Source: an uncultured Flavobacteriales bacterium (lineage in GTDB: Bacteria; Bacteroidota; Bacteroidia; Flavobacteriales_D; Sanyastnellaceae). From it: a stretch of DNA of 6,243 bases. The stretch spans positions 1 to 6,243 of the forward strand of contig CALKHD010000053.1 of assembly GCA_938092195.1 (NCBI GenBank), given 5' to 3'. Shown here one piece after another: positions 1-6,243 of the stretch. A program made the position numbers and the translations under genes. The notes below the pieces were generated by a model, which did not search any database, had not been told where the DNA came from, and saw only the letters and a list, made by a program, of their open reading frames with translations. Position 1 is the stretch's first letter, and each line of letters begins with the position of its first letter.

Positions 1-1
1 G

Positions 2-520
2 ACCTACTTCCGGAACGACCGAAACTTGAGGTTGGCTGCCCTGTGGCGCCCTTGGGGAGGGATGAGCAATGTCGGTGGCACCAATGTTTCAGGCCGATTT
101 GACCCTGACCTTCGATTGTCGTTGTCGAAAGGCTTCGCCAATGCCCCCTTCACCTTCCTGTTTACCTATGATGAGCTCCAGAATTGGGACATCTCTCCTG
201 AAGGACTGTACGATGACACCATCGACCCATTGACAGGCGATACTGTGCCCAATGGAACTTGGGCTTTTGGAGACCGCCTGCTTCGCCATCTTGCGGTGGG
301 AACTGAACTCGACTTGGGCACAGGTTTAAAATTTCGATTTGGCTATCACCACCGCCGCAGGCAGGAGTTGAGGTTGAACAACGCTCCTGGAACTGCTGGG
401 TTTGCATGGGGAATCGATTTTAAAGTCCGCCGTTTTCAAGTGGCTGTGGCCCGAAACACGTATCATACCGCTGGAGCCTCCACCCATTTGGCCATCCGCA
501 CCCGATTGACCGACCGCTGA
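2..520 (+). CDS. porQ: Type IX secretion system outer-membrane protein PorQ, 3' part
   Basis: The frame is open from the first bases of the window, so this is the last 172 residues of a protein whose start lies upstream; PorQ proteins are, from memory, about twice this length. The alternating polar and hydrophobic segments suit an outer-membrane beta-barrel. The C-terminal part carries a pattern I associate with PorQ: a basic RRRQEL segment (about 348-374), then GTAGFAWGIDFKVRRF, then YHTAGAS followed by a final short strand ending in RTRL. In the known family PorQ belongs to the PorQ/U/V/Z attachment complex, which cleaves type IX cargo and anchors it to surface lipopolysaccharide; PorQ holds PorZ at the outer membrane. 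A TTG codon at 26 can be read as a start, but the frame continues upstream and the family is longer, so it is not the true start. Immediate placement before cmk is an arrangement I recall from other Bacteroidota and supports the call. Confidence 0.85.
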   Translation, partial: TYFRNDRNLRLAALWRPWGGMSNVGGTNVSGRFDPDLRLSLSKGFANAPFTFLFTYDELQNWDISPEGLYDDTIDPLTGDTVPNGTWAFGDRLLRHLAVGTELDLGTGLKFRFGYHHRRRQELRLNNAPGTAGFAWGIDFKVRRFQVAVARNTYHTAGASTHLAIRTRLTDR

Positions 521-530
521 TTGAAACCTC

Positions 531-1223
531 ATGAAACGCATTCGAATCGCCATCGACGGCCTCAGCGCCTCAGGAAAGAGCACCTTGGCTCAAGGCCTGG
601 CCAAGTCATTGAATTACCTCTACATCGACTCAGGTGCGATGTACAGGGCGGTTACCTTGTTTGCGCTGCGTGAAAAATGGATTGACCGCAACGGTGAACT
701 CCATGTCGACGCGCTCGTTGCAGCCCTGGACCGCATCTTTCTCACCTTTCGTTTTAACCCGGCATCGGGACGCGGTGAAATTTGCCTGAATGGCCGCAAC
801 GTAGAAAAAGAGATCAGGACCCATGAAGTGTCCAAGCATGTGAGCGTGATTTCCAAAGTGTCTGAAGTGAGGAACAAATTGGTCAGGGCCCAGCAACGCA
901 TGGCAGATGGCGGCGGAGTCGTCATGGATGGACGGGACATTGGCACAGTGGTGTTGCCCGACTCTGAAGTCAAGTTTTTCATGACGGCCAGCATTGATGC
1001 GCGCAGCCGTCGGCGTCACACCGAACTACAGAAAAGAGGAAGGGACACTTCCTTTGAAGAGGTCCGGGACAATTTGGAAGACAGAGACCGCATTGACAGC
1101 ACCCGAGATCACAGTCCACTTCAACAAGCCGAGGATGCGGTGGTGATTGACAACAGTGACCTCTCCATAGAACAGCAGTTTGAGCACATGATGGCCATCA
1201 TTCAGGACACCTTGAATGGCTGA
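531..1223 (+). CDS. cmk: (d)CMP kinase (cytidylate kinase)
   Basis: This cytoplasmic enzyme transfers phosphate from ATP to CMP or dCMP, giving CDP or dCDP for nucleotide recycling and nucleic acid synthesis. At 230 residues it has the usual length of the bacterial family. The P-loop GLSASGKS is at residues 10-17. The nucleotide-binding IDSGAMYRAVT segment is at 32-42. The typical DGRDIGTVVLPDS block is at 133-145. The arginine-rich lid RDRIDSTRDHSPL is at 185-197, and the C-terminal AVVIDNSDLSIEQ at 203-215 matches the end of the family. All key motifs are intact. The ATG at 531 puts the P-loop ten residues from the N-terminus, as expected. No Shine-Dalgarno sequence precedes it, which is common in Bacteroidota. 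The gene starts 10 nt after porQ and its end overlaps the next gene by 8 nt, so co-transcription is likely. Confidence 0.97.
   Translation: MKRIRIAIDGLSASGKSTLAQGLAKSLNYLYIDSGAMYRAVTLFALREKWIDRNGELHVDALVAALDRIFLTFRFNPASGRGEICLNGRNVEKEIRTHEVSKHVSVISKVSEVRNKLVRAQQRMADGGGVVMDGRDIGTVVLPDSEVKFFMTASIDARSRRRHTELQKRGRDTSFEEVRDNLEDRDRIDSTRDHSPLQQAEDAVVIDNSDLSIEQQFEHMMAIIQDTLNG
1204..1208 (+). promoter_or_regulatory. Possible ribosome binding site for the GH3 fusion gene
   Basis: AGGAC lies inside the 3' end of cmk and ends 7 nt before the ATG at 1216. It is the only Shine-Dalgarno-like sequence seen at a gene start in this window. It favours the ATG at 1216 over the in-frame ATG at 1234, which has nothing comparable upstream. 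The match is short and could be chance, because it also encodes Cmk residues. Confidence 0.35.
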
Positions 1224-4200
1224 CCGGCTGAAAATGTCCATTTTGGGTTTGGCCTTGGGCCTGGTCGGATGCCTTTCTGGGCATTCACCCTCGCCAGTTC
1301 AACCGCCAACGCGCCCAGCCTTTCTGAAAGGCAACCTCGAACTGGCCCAACGCGAAATGGCCAAACTGTCCATGACCGAAAGGATGGCTCAGTTGATGAT
1401 GGTCCCTTTGTATTCGAAACCTGGGGAAACCGAAAGCGCGACACAAGTGGCCGAATGGATCGGCATGTATGGCGTAGGTGGCGTGATTGCCATGCAAGGG
1501 GACAAAGCCACCACGCGGGCGAATTTGGCTCAACTCGACAGCTTGGCCGTTGAACGATCAGGCCTTCATCTTCTGACGGCAATGGACGCTGAATGGGGAT
1601 CAGGCATGCGGTTGCCAGATGGACTGAAATGGCCGAAAGCCATGGCCCTTGGCGCCATTGAGAACCTGGACTTGGTCCGCTCTTCTGCAGTCCTCGCGGG
1701 CCAAGAATTGCGAGACTTGGGCATCTACATGGACTTTGCTCCAGTGGTGGATGTGAACAGCAACCCCGCCAACCCCGTGATTGGAAACCGATCTTTTGGG
1801 TCTGACCCCGAAGCCGTTGGTGCCCACGCACTGGCTTGGGCGGAAGGCTTGCGCGAATCGGGCGTATTGGCTGTGGCCAAACACTTTCCCGGGCATGGCG
1901 ATGCCGATTTGGACTCGCACTTGGCCCTGCCGCTGATCCTGTCCGACAGCACCACCCTGTCCACCGTGGAACTCCCCCCCTTCCGCACCCTCATTCACGG
2001 GGGTGTCGAAGGTGTGATGACAGCGCATCTGTCGGTGCCCGCATTGGACTCCACCTCCGGTCTCCCCACCTCCCTTTCACCAGCGGTTGTTCAGTCTCTG
2101 CTCATCGACTCCTTGGGATTTGAAGGTCTGGTCATCACAGATGCGCTGGGCATGGCAGGAGTGGCTGAGCCCGTTCCCCCGGGAACGCGAGAAATCAAAG
2201 CGCTTCAAGCCGGAAATGACATTTTGTTGTTTCCTTCTCGCCCAGACTTGGTGATCGACAGCCTGAGCGCTGCCCTCCAAGATGGCCGGTTGGACACGTC
2301 TCGCGTAAACGAGGCTTGCTTGAAAATCTTGCTCGCCAAGCAATGGACCAACCCAAGGCCTTGCCCCACGCAGGCCAAGCCAAACCAGAGCCAGTTGCAA
2401 CGTGATTTGAGGCAGGCCATGCTGACCTTCTTGGGGCCAGTCCGACCATTGCGTGCGGAGAAGAGCACGGCATTGGTGATCATTGGCAACCCAGCTTCCG
2501 ATCTGGAAGACCGCATCAAATTGACCCTGCCAGATGCCCTTGTGGTGAAGCATGGAAAATCAGCGCTCACGGAATCGGTCGTCCTTTCCATCTTGGATCA
2601 AACCCAAGGTGTCGACCAAGTTTTGTTGGCCTTTGTAGACGAAAGCAATCGCCCTTCGAGGCGGTTCGGCTTGCCCATTGGAGCCGGCGAATTGTTGGAG
2701 GGCTTAGAACGCACCAACGCCAACCTGGGGGTCACGTTGTTCACGAGTCCATACGCACTGGGCCTGCTGCCCAATCTGGCCTCCATTTCTTGGATGCTCG
2801 CTTATCATGAGGACCCGCTCACCCAAGTGGCTGTGGCCGAAGCTTGGCTGGGTGAGGGCTCAGCCCTGGGCACCCTTCCCGTGGATGTGGGCCCATGGAC
2901 ATCGGGACAAGGCACACCAACGCGATCATTCAAGCTGCCTCGTGCCGAGCCCGACTCCTCGGCAACGGCAATGAAGGTTCGATTGGACAGCCTTTCGGAG
3001 GCGGCCCTGGACATGGAAGCTGCACCTGGCTTGCGCATTCTGATCGTGGCCAACGACTCCATCCGCTATGACGGTTGTCATGGGAACTTGGGCGATGAGC
3101 AGAAAACCCCGGTTCAACGTCACCACGTTTACGATTTGGCTTCCATCACCAAAGTGGCCTCCACCACCCTGCTCACCATGATGGCAGTGGAGCGTGGGCT
3201 TCTGGATTTGAATGCCCCTTTGTCGGAATTGATTCCCGAAGACCCCAGCGCTCCGCTCCACCCCGAGCTTGGACGGCGGACCATCAAAGACCTGCTCGCT
3301 CACCGCTCTGGGATGCCCGCTTGGATTCCATTTTACCTGGACCTCATTGCCCACGATGACTCCACTGGACTGGGGTTGGCCGATGCGGACACCCCCATGT
3401 TGGATTGGGTGGCACTGTGCGATGACCGATGCATGGCACCCGCCTGGGCCGACACCATCGCCACACGCATCCGCTCCACAGAACCCAAGCCCCCGGGTCA
3501 ATACCGCTACAGCGACTTGGGTTACTATTTGCTTCAAGACATCCTTGAACACCAATGGGAACTTGGACTGGATCAATTGGCGGACAGTTTGATTTATGCC
3601 CCTTTGAACCTGAGCCGCATTGGATTCAACCCACTGGGTTGGGCTGACCTTCAAGACGTGGCCCCCACAGAGCTGGACACCCTGTTTAGAAAAACCCATG
3701 TGCGGGGCACGGTCCATGACCCTGGAGCTGCCATGATGGGAGGTGTTGGCGGACATGCGGGACTGTTTTCAGACGCCCACGACCTTGCGCTTTTGATGGA
3801 AGCCATGCGCAAAGGCGGGACCCTCAATGGAGTTGAGCTCATTCGCGATGAAACCCTGGCGGCCTTCACCCAGAGGGCTTTCCCAGAGGAAGACAACCGC
3901 AGGGGGATTGGCTGGGATAAGCCCGGGTTGGAACCGGATACCGGAGCCAGCGGCAATGCAGGCAGCTGGTCAAGTTTTGGACACAGTGGATTTACTGGCA
4001 CCTTGGCTTGGACGGACCCTGAAGCCGGTTGGACCATGGTCTTTTTGAGCAATCGAATTTGTCCGGATGCCGAAAACCGCACACTCATCAACGAAGACAT
4101 TCGCACCAAAGCCTTGGCCATCGTCCAAGAAAGCCTTTCCGCTCCCGGGCGTTTCAATGAAACGCAGAAGGAGGCTCCAAAACCTCCCTCACCTCATTAA
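1216..4200 (+). CDS. Lipoprotein: GH3 beta-N-acetylglucosaminidase (NagZ-like) fused to beta-lactamase-fold serine hydrolase (AmiE-like)
   Basis: The 994-residue protein has three visible parts behind a lipoprotein signal. Residues 1-19 give a charged start (R4, K6), a hydrophobic stretch and a lipobox LVGC with Cys19. Starting at M7 would remove the positive charges, so M1 is preferred. Residues about 45-380 are a GH3 TIM barrel of NagZ type: substrate-side D124, GNRSFG at 190-195, KHFPGHG at 222-228 with the Asp-His acid/base pair D233/H235, and the likely nucleophile D309 in VITDALGM. Residues about 415-560 resemble the GH3 C-terminal alpha/beta domain. Residues about 585-970 are a class C beta-lactamase-like hydrolase with SITK (S643, K646), YSD (765-767) and HSG (923-925). 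In Bacillus subtilis NagZ and AmiE are separate neighbouring proteins that remove GlcNAc and then cleave the MurNAc-L-Ala bond in muropeptide recovery. The same two-step role here is inferred, probably in the periplasm or on a membrane face. The specificity of the second domain is less certain than the first; it could be an esterase or peptidase. The gene overlaps cmk by 8 nt and ends 9 nt before bshA. Confidence 0.9.
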   Translation: MADRLKMSILGLALGLVGCLSGHSPSPVQPPTRPAFLKGNLELAQREMAKLSMTERMAQLMMVPLYSKPGETESATQVAEWIGMYGVGGVIAMQGDKATTRANLAQLDSLAVERSGLHLLTAMDAEWGSGMRLPDGLKWPKAMALGAIENLDLVRSSAVLAGQELRDLGIYMDFAPVVDVNSNPANPVIGNRSFGSDPEAVGAHALAWAEGLRESGVLAVAKHFPGHGDADLDSHLALPLILSDSTTLSTVELPPFRTLIHGGVEGVMTAHLSVPALDSTSGLPTSLSPAVVQSLLIDSLGFEGLVITDALGMAGVAEPVPPGTREIKALQAGNDILLFPSRPDLVIDSLSAALQDGRLDTSRVNEACLKILLAKQWTNPRPCPTQAKPNQSQLQRDLRQAMLTFLGPVRPLRAEKSTALVIIGNPASDLEDRIKLTLPDALVVKHGKSALTESVVLSILDQTQGVDQVLLAFVDESNRPSRRFGLPIGAGELLEGLERTNANLGVTLFTSPYALGLLPNLASISWMLAYHEDPLTQVAVAEAWLGEGSALGTLPVDVGPWTSGQGTPTRSFKLPRAEPDSSATAMKVRLDSLSEAALDMEAAPGLRILIVANDSIRYDGCHGNLGDEQKTPVQRHHVYDLASITKVASTTLLTMMAVERGLLDLNAPLSELIPEDPSAPLHPELGRRTIKDLLAHRSGMPAWIPFYLDLIAHDDSTGLGLADADTPMLDWVALCDDRCMAPAWADTIATRIRSTEPKPPGQYRYSDLGYYLLQDILEHQWELGLDQLADSLIYAPLNLSRIGFNPLGWADLQDVAPTELDTLFRKTHVRGTVHDPGAAMMGGVGGHAGLFSDAHDLALLMEAMRKGGTLNGVELIRDETLAAFTQRAFPEEDNRRGIGWDKPGLEPDTGASGNAGSWSSFGHSGFTGTLAWTDPEAGWTMVFLSNRICPDAENRTLINEDIRTKALAIVQESLSAPGRFNETQKEAPKPPSPH

Positions 4201-4209
4201 ATTCGAATC

Positions 4210-5343
4210 ATGCGTGTAGGAATGGTGTGCTACCCCACCTTCGGGGGAAGTGGAGTCGTGGCAACAGAACTGGGAAAAGCACTGGCTGCTCAAGGCCATG
4301 AAGTGCACTTCATCACCTACGATCAGCCTGTTCGGCTCGGCAGCTTCCGGCCCAATGTGTACTACCACGAAGTCCGGATTTCAAACTACCCCCTGTTTGA
4401 TTACCCCCCTTATGAACTGGTTCTCGCATCCAAAATGGTGGAGGTGGCCCGGCAGCAAAAACTCGACCTGCTTCACGTCCACTATGCCATTCCACATGCT
4501 TCGAGCGCTTACACCGCCAAGCGGATTTTGGAGTCTGGTGGTCACCACCTTCCCGTCATCACAACGCTGCACGGAACCGACATCACCCTGCTGGGAAAGG
4601 ACCCCAGTTTCGAACCAGTCATCTCCTTTGCCATCAACCAAAGCGACGCAGTAACGGCCGTGAGCTCGAGCCTCAGAAACGACACCTACAAGTTGTTTGG
4701 CATCAACACCGACATTGAGGTGATTCCCAATTTCATCTGCCCCACGCATTTCATCAACCTCGAAGGGGTGCACAACCGCGCGGACTTCGCATCGGAAAAC
4801 GAATCGCTCATTTGTCACATTTCCAACTTCCGCCCCGTCAAACGGGTGCAAGATGTGATCGAGACTTTCGCCCTTTTGTCCAAGCGCAGGCCAGCCAGAC
4901 TCATGATGGTGGGCGATGGACCGGACAGGCCCGCAGCCGAGAGATTGGCCCGAGAACTGGGCGTCGGTGAACGGGTCACCTTCCTCGGAAAATTGAAAAA
5001 CCCGTTGGAAGCCTTGGCCATAGCCGACCTGTTCTTGCTTCCTTCTGAAAGTGAGAGTTTTGGTTTGGCCGCTCTGGAGGCCATGGCCTGTGGGGTCCCT
5101 GTTGTGGCCACTGAAGCGGGAGGCCTTCCGGAAGTAATTCGTCATGGAGTGAGCGGAATGCTGGCTTCGGTTGGCGACATCGAAAAAATGGCCGATCATG
5201 CCGAATTCCTATTGGACCCAGAGCACCTGGGGAGGTTTAGAGAACAGGCCAGATCGCGGGCTTCGGCATTCCACATAGACAAGGTTTTGCCTGCATACCT
5301 CAAGGCCTACGAAGGCATCCTCACTCCGCAAGTCACCGACTGA
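4210..5343 (+). CDS. bshA: N-acetyl-alpha-D-glucosaminyl L-malate synthase BshA
   Basis: BshA is a cytoplasmic GT4 retaining glycosyltransferase. It joins GlcNAc from UDP-GlcNAc to L-malate, the first step of bacillithiol synthesis. At 377 residues it has the expected length. The N-terminus has the BshA signature YPTFGGSGVVATELGKAL (8-25). HGTD is at 121-124, SNFRPVKR at 205-212 (K211/R212 likely contact the UDP phosphates), and the GT4 EX7E motif is E282-E290 within ESFGLAALE, followed by the nucleotide-binding GVPVVATEAGG. The ATG at 4210 gives a start at the family's usual position; the 9-nt gap before it holds no Shine-Dalgarno sequence. The stop overlaps the next start as TGATG. The deacetylase (BshB) and cysteine ligase (BshC) genes are not in the window and would have to lie elsewhere. 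Another GT4 activity is possible, but the N-terminal signature makes BshA much the best call. Confidence 0.93.
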   Translation: MRVGMVCYPTFGGSGVVATELGKALAAQGHEVHFITYDQPVRLGSFRPNVYYHEVRISNYPLFDYPPYELVLASKMVEVARQQKLDLLHVHYAIPHASSAYTAKRILESGGHHLPVITTLHGTDITLLGKDPSFEPVISFAINQSDAVTAVSSSLRNDTYKLFGINTDIEVIPNFICPTHFINLEGVHNRADFASENESLICHISNFRPVKRVQDVIETFALLSKRRPARLMMVGDGPDRPAAERLARELGVGERVTFLGKLKNPLEALAIADLFLLPSESESFGLAALEAMACGVPVVATEAGGLPEVIRHGVSGMLASVGDIEKMADHAEFLLDPEHLGRFREQARSRASAFHIDKVLPAYLKAYEGILTPQVTD

Positions 5344-5936
5344 TGGGATCCAAAACCCGAATCAAAGAGGGGCGCATCGGTGATCGTATTCTGTTTGAGC
5401 AGGATGACGACACCTTGAAGGTGACCATCGAGCAAGGCATTCCCGCCGGACAGATGTCTTTGCTCTCCATCTGGCTCCTTCTTTGGTTGAGCTTGGAGGT
5501 TGTGGTGCTTTATTTCTGGACGCAAGAACCCACCCAAGGCAATGCCGGGATTGGCTACGCGATTTACAGTGCCTTCTGGGCCTTTTTCGCCTTTCGGATT
5601 GGAAAGGTTTGGATGTGGAGACGACGTGGCAAAGAGCTCATTGTGGTCAACAGAAAGGGCATGTCCATCGCCTTGGCATTTGGTCAGCGCGGGCTGCCCG
5701 ACTTTTTTGCCCATGGCAGCTACAATACGCCCAAGCGAATCCAAGAAAACCCGCAGCAAATCCTTCGAACCTTCGAAAAGGCCTTCTGGTCATTGGGCGG
5801 AGAAACGCTGCAGTTTGATGCAGGAAAACGCACCATGGTGATGGGCAAACAACTCAGCGAAAAAGACGCCAACGCGTTGCTTAAAATGATGGCCGGAGCC
5901 TGCAAACGTTTGTCTTCAAAGCCCTCCAATTCCTGA
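5343..5936 (+). CDS. Two-helix inner-membrane protein of unknown function
   Basis: I do not recognise a named family for this 197-residue protein. Residues 1-35 are soluble, with alternating residues suggesting beta strands (ILFEQ, LKVTI). Two hydrophobic helices follow at about 38-59 and 69-89, joined by a short loop (QEPTQGNAG). The basic MWRRRGKE right after the second helix suggests both ends are cytoplasmic, with the loop outside. The rest has a strand-like start (ELIVVNRKGMSIAL), a middle rich in Gly, Phe and Asn, and a last part (LQFDAGKRTMVMGKQLSEKDANALLKMM region, 156-183) shaped like a strand followed by a final helix. Two helices followed by a small strand-rich domain with a closing helix recall bacterial PH-like or YcxB-like membrane proteins, but this is only a resemblance of layout. 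The ATG overlaps the bshA stop (TGATG), so translation is probably coupled to bshA. The start choice rests on this overlap and on the lack of another good start. The frame is uninterrupted and codon use looks like the neighbours. Confidence 0.8.
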   Translation: MGSKTRIKEGRIGDRILFEQDDDTLKVTIEQGIPAGQMSLLSIWLLLWLSLEVVVLYFWTQEPTQGNAGIGYAIYSAFWAFFAFRIGKVWMWRRRGKELIVVNRKGMSIALAFGQRGLPDFFAHGSYNTPKRIQENPQQILRTFEKAFWSLGGETLQFDAGKRTMVMGKQLSEKDANALLKMMAGACKRLSSKPSNS

Positions 5937-5945
5937 ATCAGGAAT
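5929..5945. repeat. 17-nt inverted repeat spanning two facing stop codons
   Basis: ATTCCTGA, one base, then TCAGGAAT: a perfect 8-nt inverted repeat that includes the TGA at 5934-5936 (plus strand) and the TGA at 5938-5940 (minus strand). As RNA it could form a 7-bp stem with a 3-nt loop on either strand. It has only four G-C pairs and no following U-run on either side, so it is at best a weak bidirectional terminator. Part of the symmetry comes for free from two opposed TGA codons. Confidence 0.5.
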
Positions 5946-6243
5946 CTCGCTCCCGGAGAATGAGGGCCCTTAGCCCTGCTGCATAGCCCTCAAGGCCCAA
6001 GCCACAAATCACCCCCAGGCATACAGGGCTGAGGAGGCTGGTTCTTCGAAATTCCTCACGGGCGTAGACATTGGTGATGTGAACCTCCACAACGGGAGAC
6101 GCAATGGCAGCAATCGCGTCCCTCAGCGCCACCGAAGTGTGTGTATAGCCTCCGGCATTGATCACAATGCCTGCCGATTCAAAACCGATGTTGTGCAGAT
6201 GATCAATCAATTCGCCTTCCACATTCGATTGATGGCAGGCAAT
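5938..6243 (-). CDS. aroQ: 3-dehydroquinate dehydratase type II, 5' end outside the window
   Basis: AroQ removes water from 3-dehydroquinate to give 3-dehydroshikimate, the third step of the shikimate pathway to aromatic amino acids; the enzyme is a cytoplasmic dodecamer. The 101 visible residues are roughly the last two thirds of a protein usually near 145 residues, and the frame stays open to the window edge. It begins in the family segment CHQSNVEGELID. It continues with the substrate-binding NAGGYTHTSVALRDA block, then EVHITN and AREEFRRTS, which carry the histidine and arginine of the active site, and ends with a GVICGLGLEGYAAGLRAL helix. The N-terminal part with the catalytic tyrosine and mobile-loop arginine is off the window. 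The GTG at 6220-6222 can be read as a start but falls inside the conserved SNVEG motif, so it is not the true start. Thr stands where many family members have Ser in HI(S/T)N, a conservative change. The gene converges on the preceding gene with one base between stops. Confidence 0.95.
   Translation of the reverse strand: MACHQSNVEGELIDHLHNIGFESAGIVINAGGYTHTSVALRDAIAAIASPVVEVHITNVYAREEFRRTSLLSPVCLGVICGLGLEGYAAGLRALILRERDS

Noticed and set aside
1234..1236. Alternative ATG start for the GH3 fusion protein
   Set aside because: It would drop R4 and K6 and leave a lipoprotein signal without a positive n-region, and it lacks the AGGAC found upstream of the ATG at 1216.
1202..1831. Minus-strand open frame (209 codons) across the cmk/GH3 junction
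   Set aside because: Its composition (many Pro, Arg, Ser, Trp) is typical of antisense reading, and both genes beneath it are secure.
438..2837. Recurring GTGGCTGTGGCC-like strings (near 438, 1867 and 2826)
   Set aside because: Each encodes an Ala/Val-rich stretch with preferred codons in its gene; the flanks do not match, so this is codon bias and not a dispersed repeat.
2926..3756. Long minus-strand open frame (276 codons) inside the GH3 fusion gene
   Set aside because: It lies opposite the well-supported hydrolase domain with intact motifs, and its translation is rich in Gly, Val, Gln and His without any recognisable motif. It is an antisense shadow of a moderately GC-rich gene.
4201..4209. 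ATTCGAATC fills the gap before bshA and recurs at 540-548 in the start of cmk; its first 8 bases are a palindrome
   Set aside because: A 9-base match occurring twice in 6 kb is not surprising, one copy is inside codons, and the palindrome is too short and isolated to call an operator.
4381..5199. Minus-strand open frame (272 codons) inside bshA
   Set aside because: It mirrors the coding frame of bshA and shows no family motif or start signal; treated as a shadow.
6220..6222. GTG as the start of a short version of aroQ
   Set aside because: It falls within the conserved SNVEGELID motif and the frame continues to the window edge, so the gene is cut by the window and not shortened.

Overview
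The window looks like a piece of a Bacteroidota chromosome, most likely from the Flavobacteriales or a related marine or environmental lineage. The main clue is the C-terminal half of PorQ, a type IX secretion component restricted to this phylum, placed directly before cmk. Other clues are a BshA-type glycosyltransferase, a lipoprotein that fuses a GH3 glucosaminidase to a serine hydrolase, and mostly weak or absent Shine-Dalgarno sequences. The DNA is moderately GC-rich by eye, which argues against the AT-rich Flavobacterium genomes. The lineage is an inference; the sequence alone does not give a species.

Layout: five genes run rightward and are packed almost without gaps. They are porQ (3' part, 2-520), cmk (531-1223), the GH3/beta-lactamase-fold fusion lipoprotein (1216-4200), bshA (4210-5343) and a two-helix membrane protein of unknown function (5343-5936). 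The junctions are a 10-nt gap, an 8-nt overlap, a 9-nt gap and a 1-nt TGATG overlap. No internal promoter or terminator is visible, so they may form one transcription unit. On the opposite strand aroQ (5938-6243, 5' end outside the window) converges on this unit. The two facing TGA codons are separated by one base and lie inside a 17-nt inverted repeat. There is no gene-free stretch longer than 10 nt.

Function: the genes serve separate housekeeping and envelope tasks. PorQ helps attach type IX cargo at the cell surface, and Cmk recycles (d)CMP. The fusion lipoprotein probably breaks down peptidoglycan fragments with two sequential activities (NagZ-like plus AmiE-like). BshA starts bacillithiol synthesis from UDP-GlcNAc and malate, and AroQ acts in the shikimate pathway. 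No mobile element, CRISPR array, RNA gene or sign of recent transfer was seen. The parts most worth a second look are the two-enzyme fusion lipoprotein and the unknown membrane protein translationally coupled to bshA.
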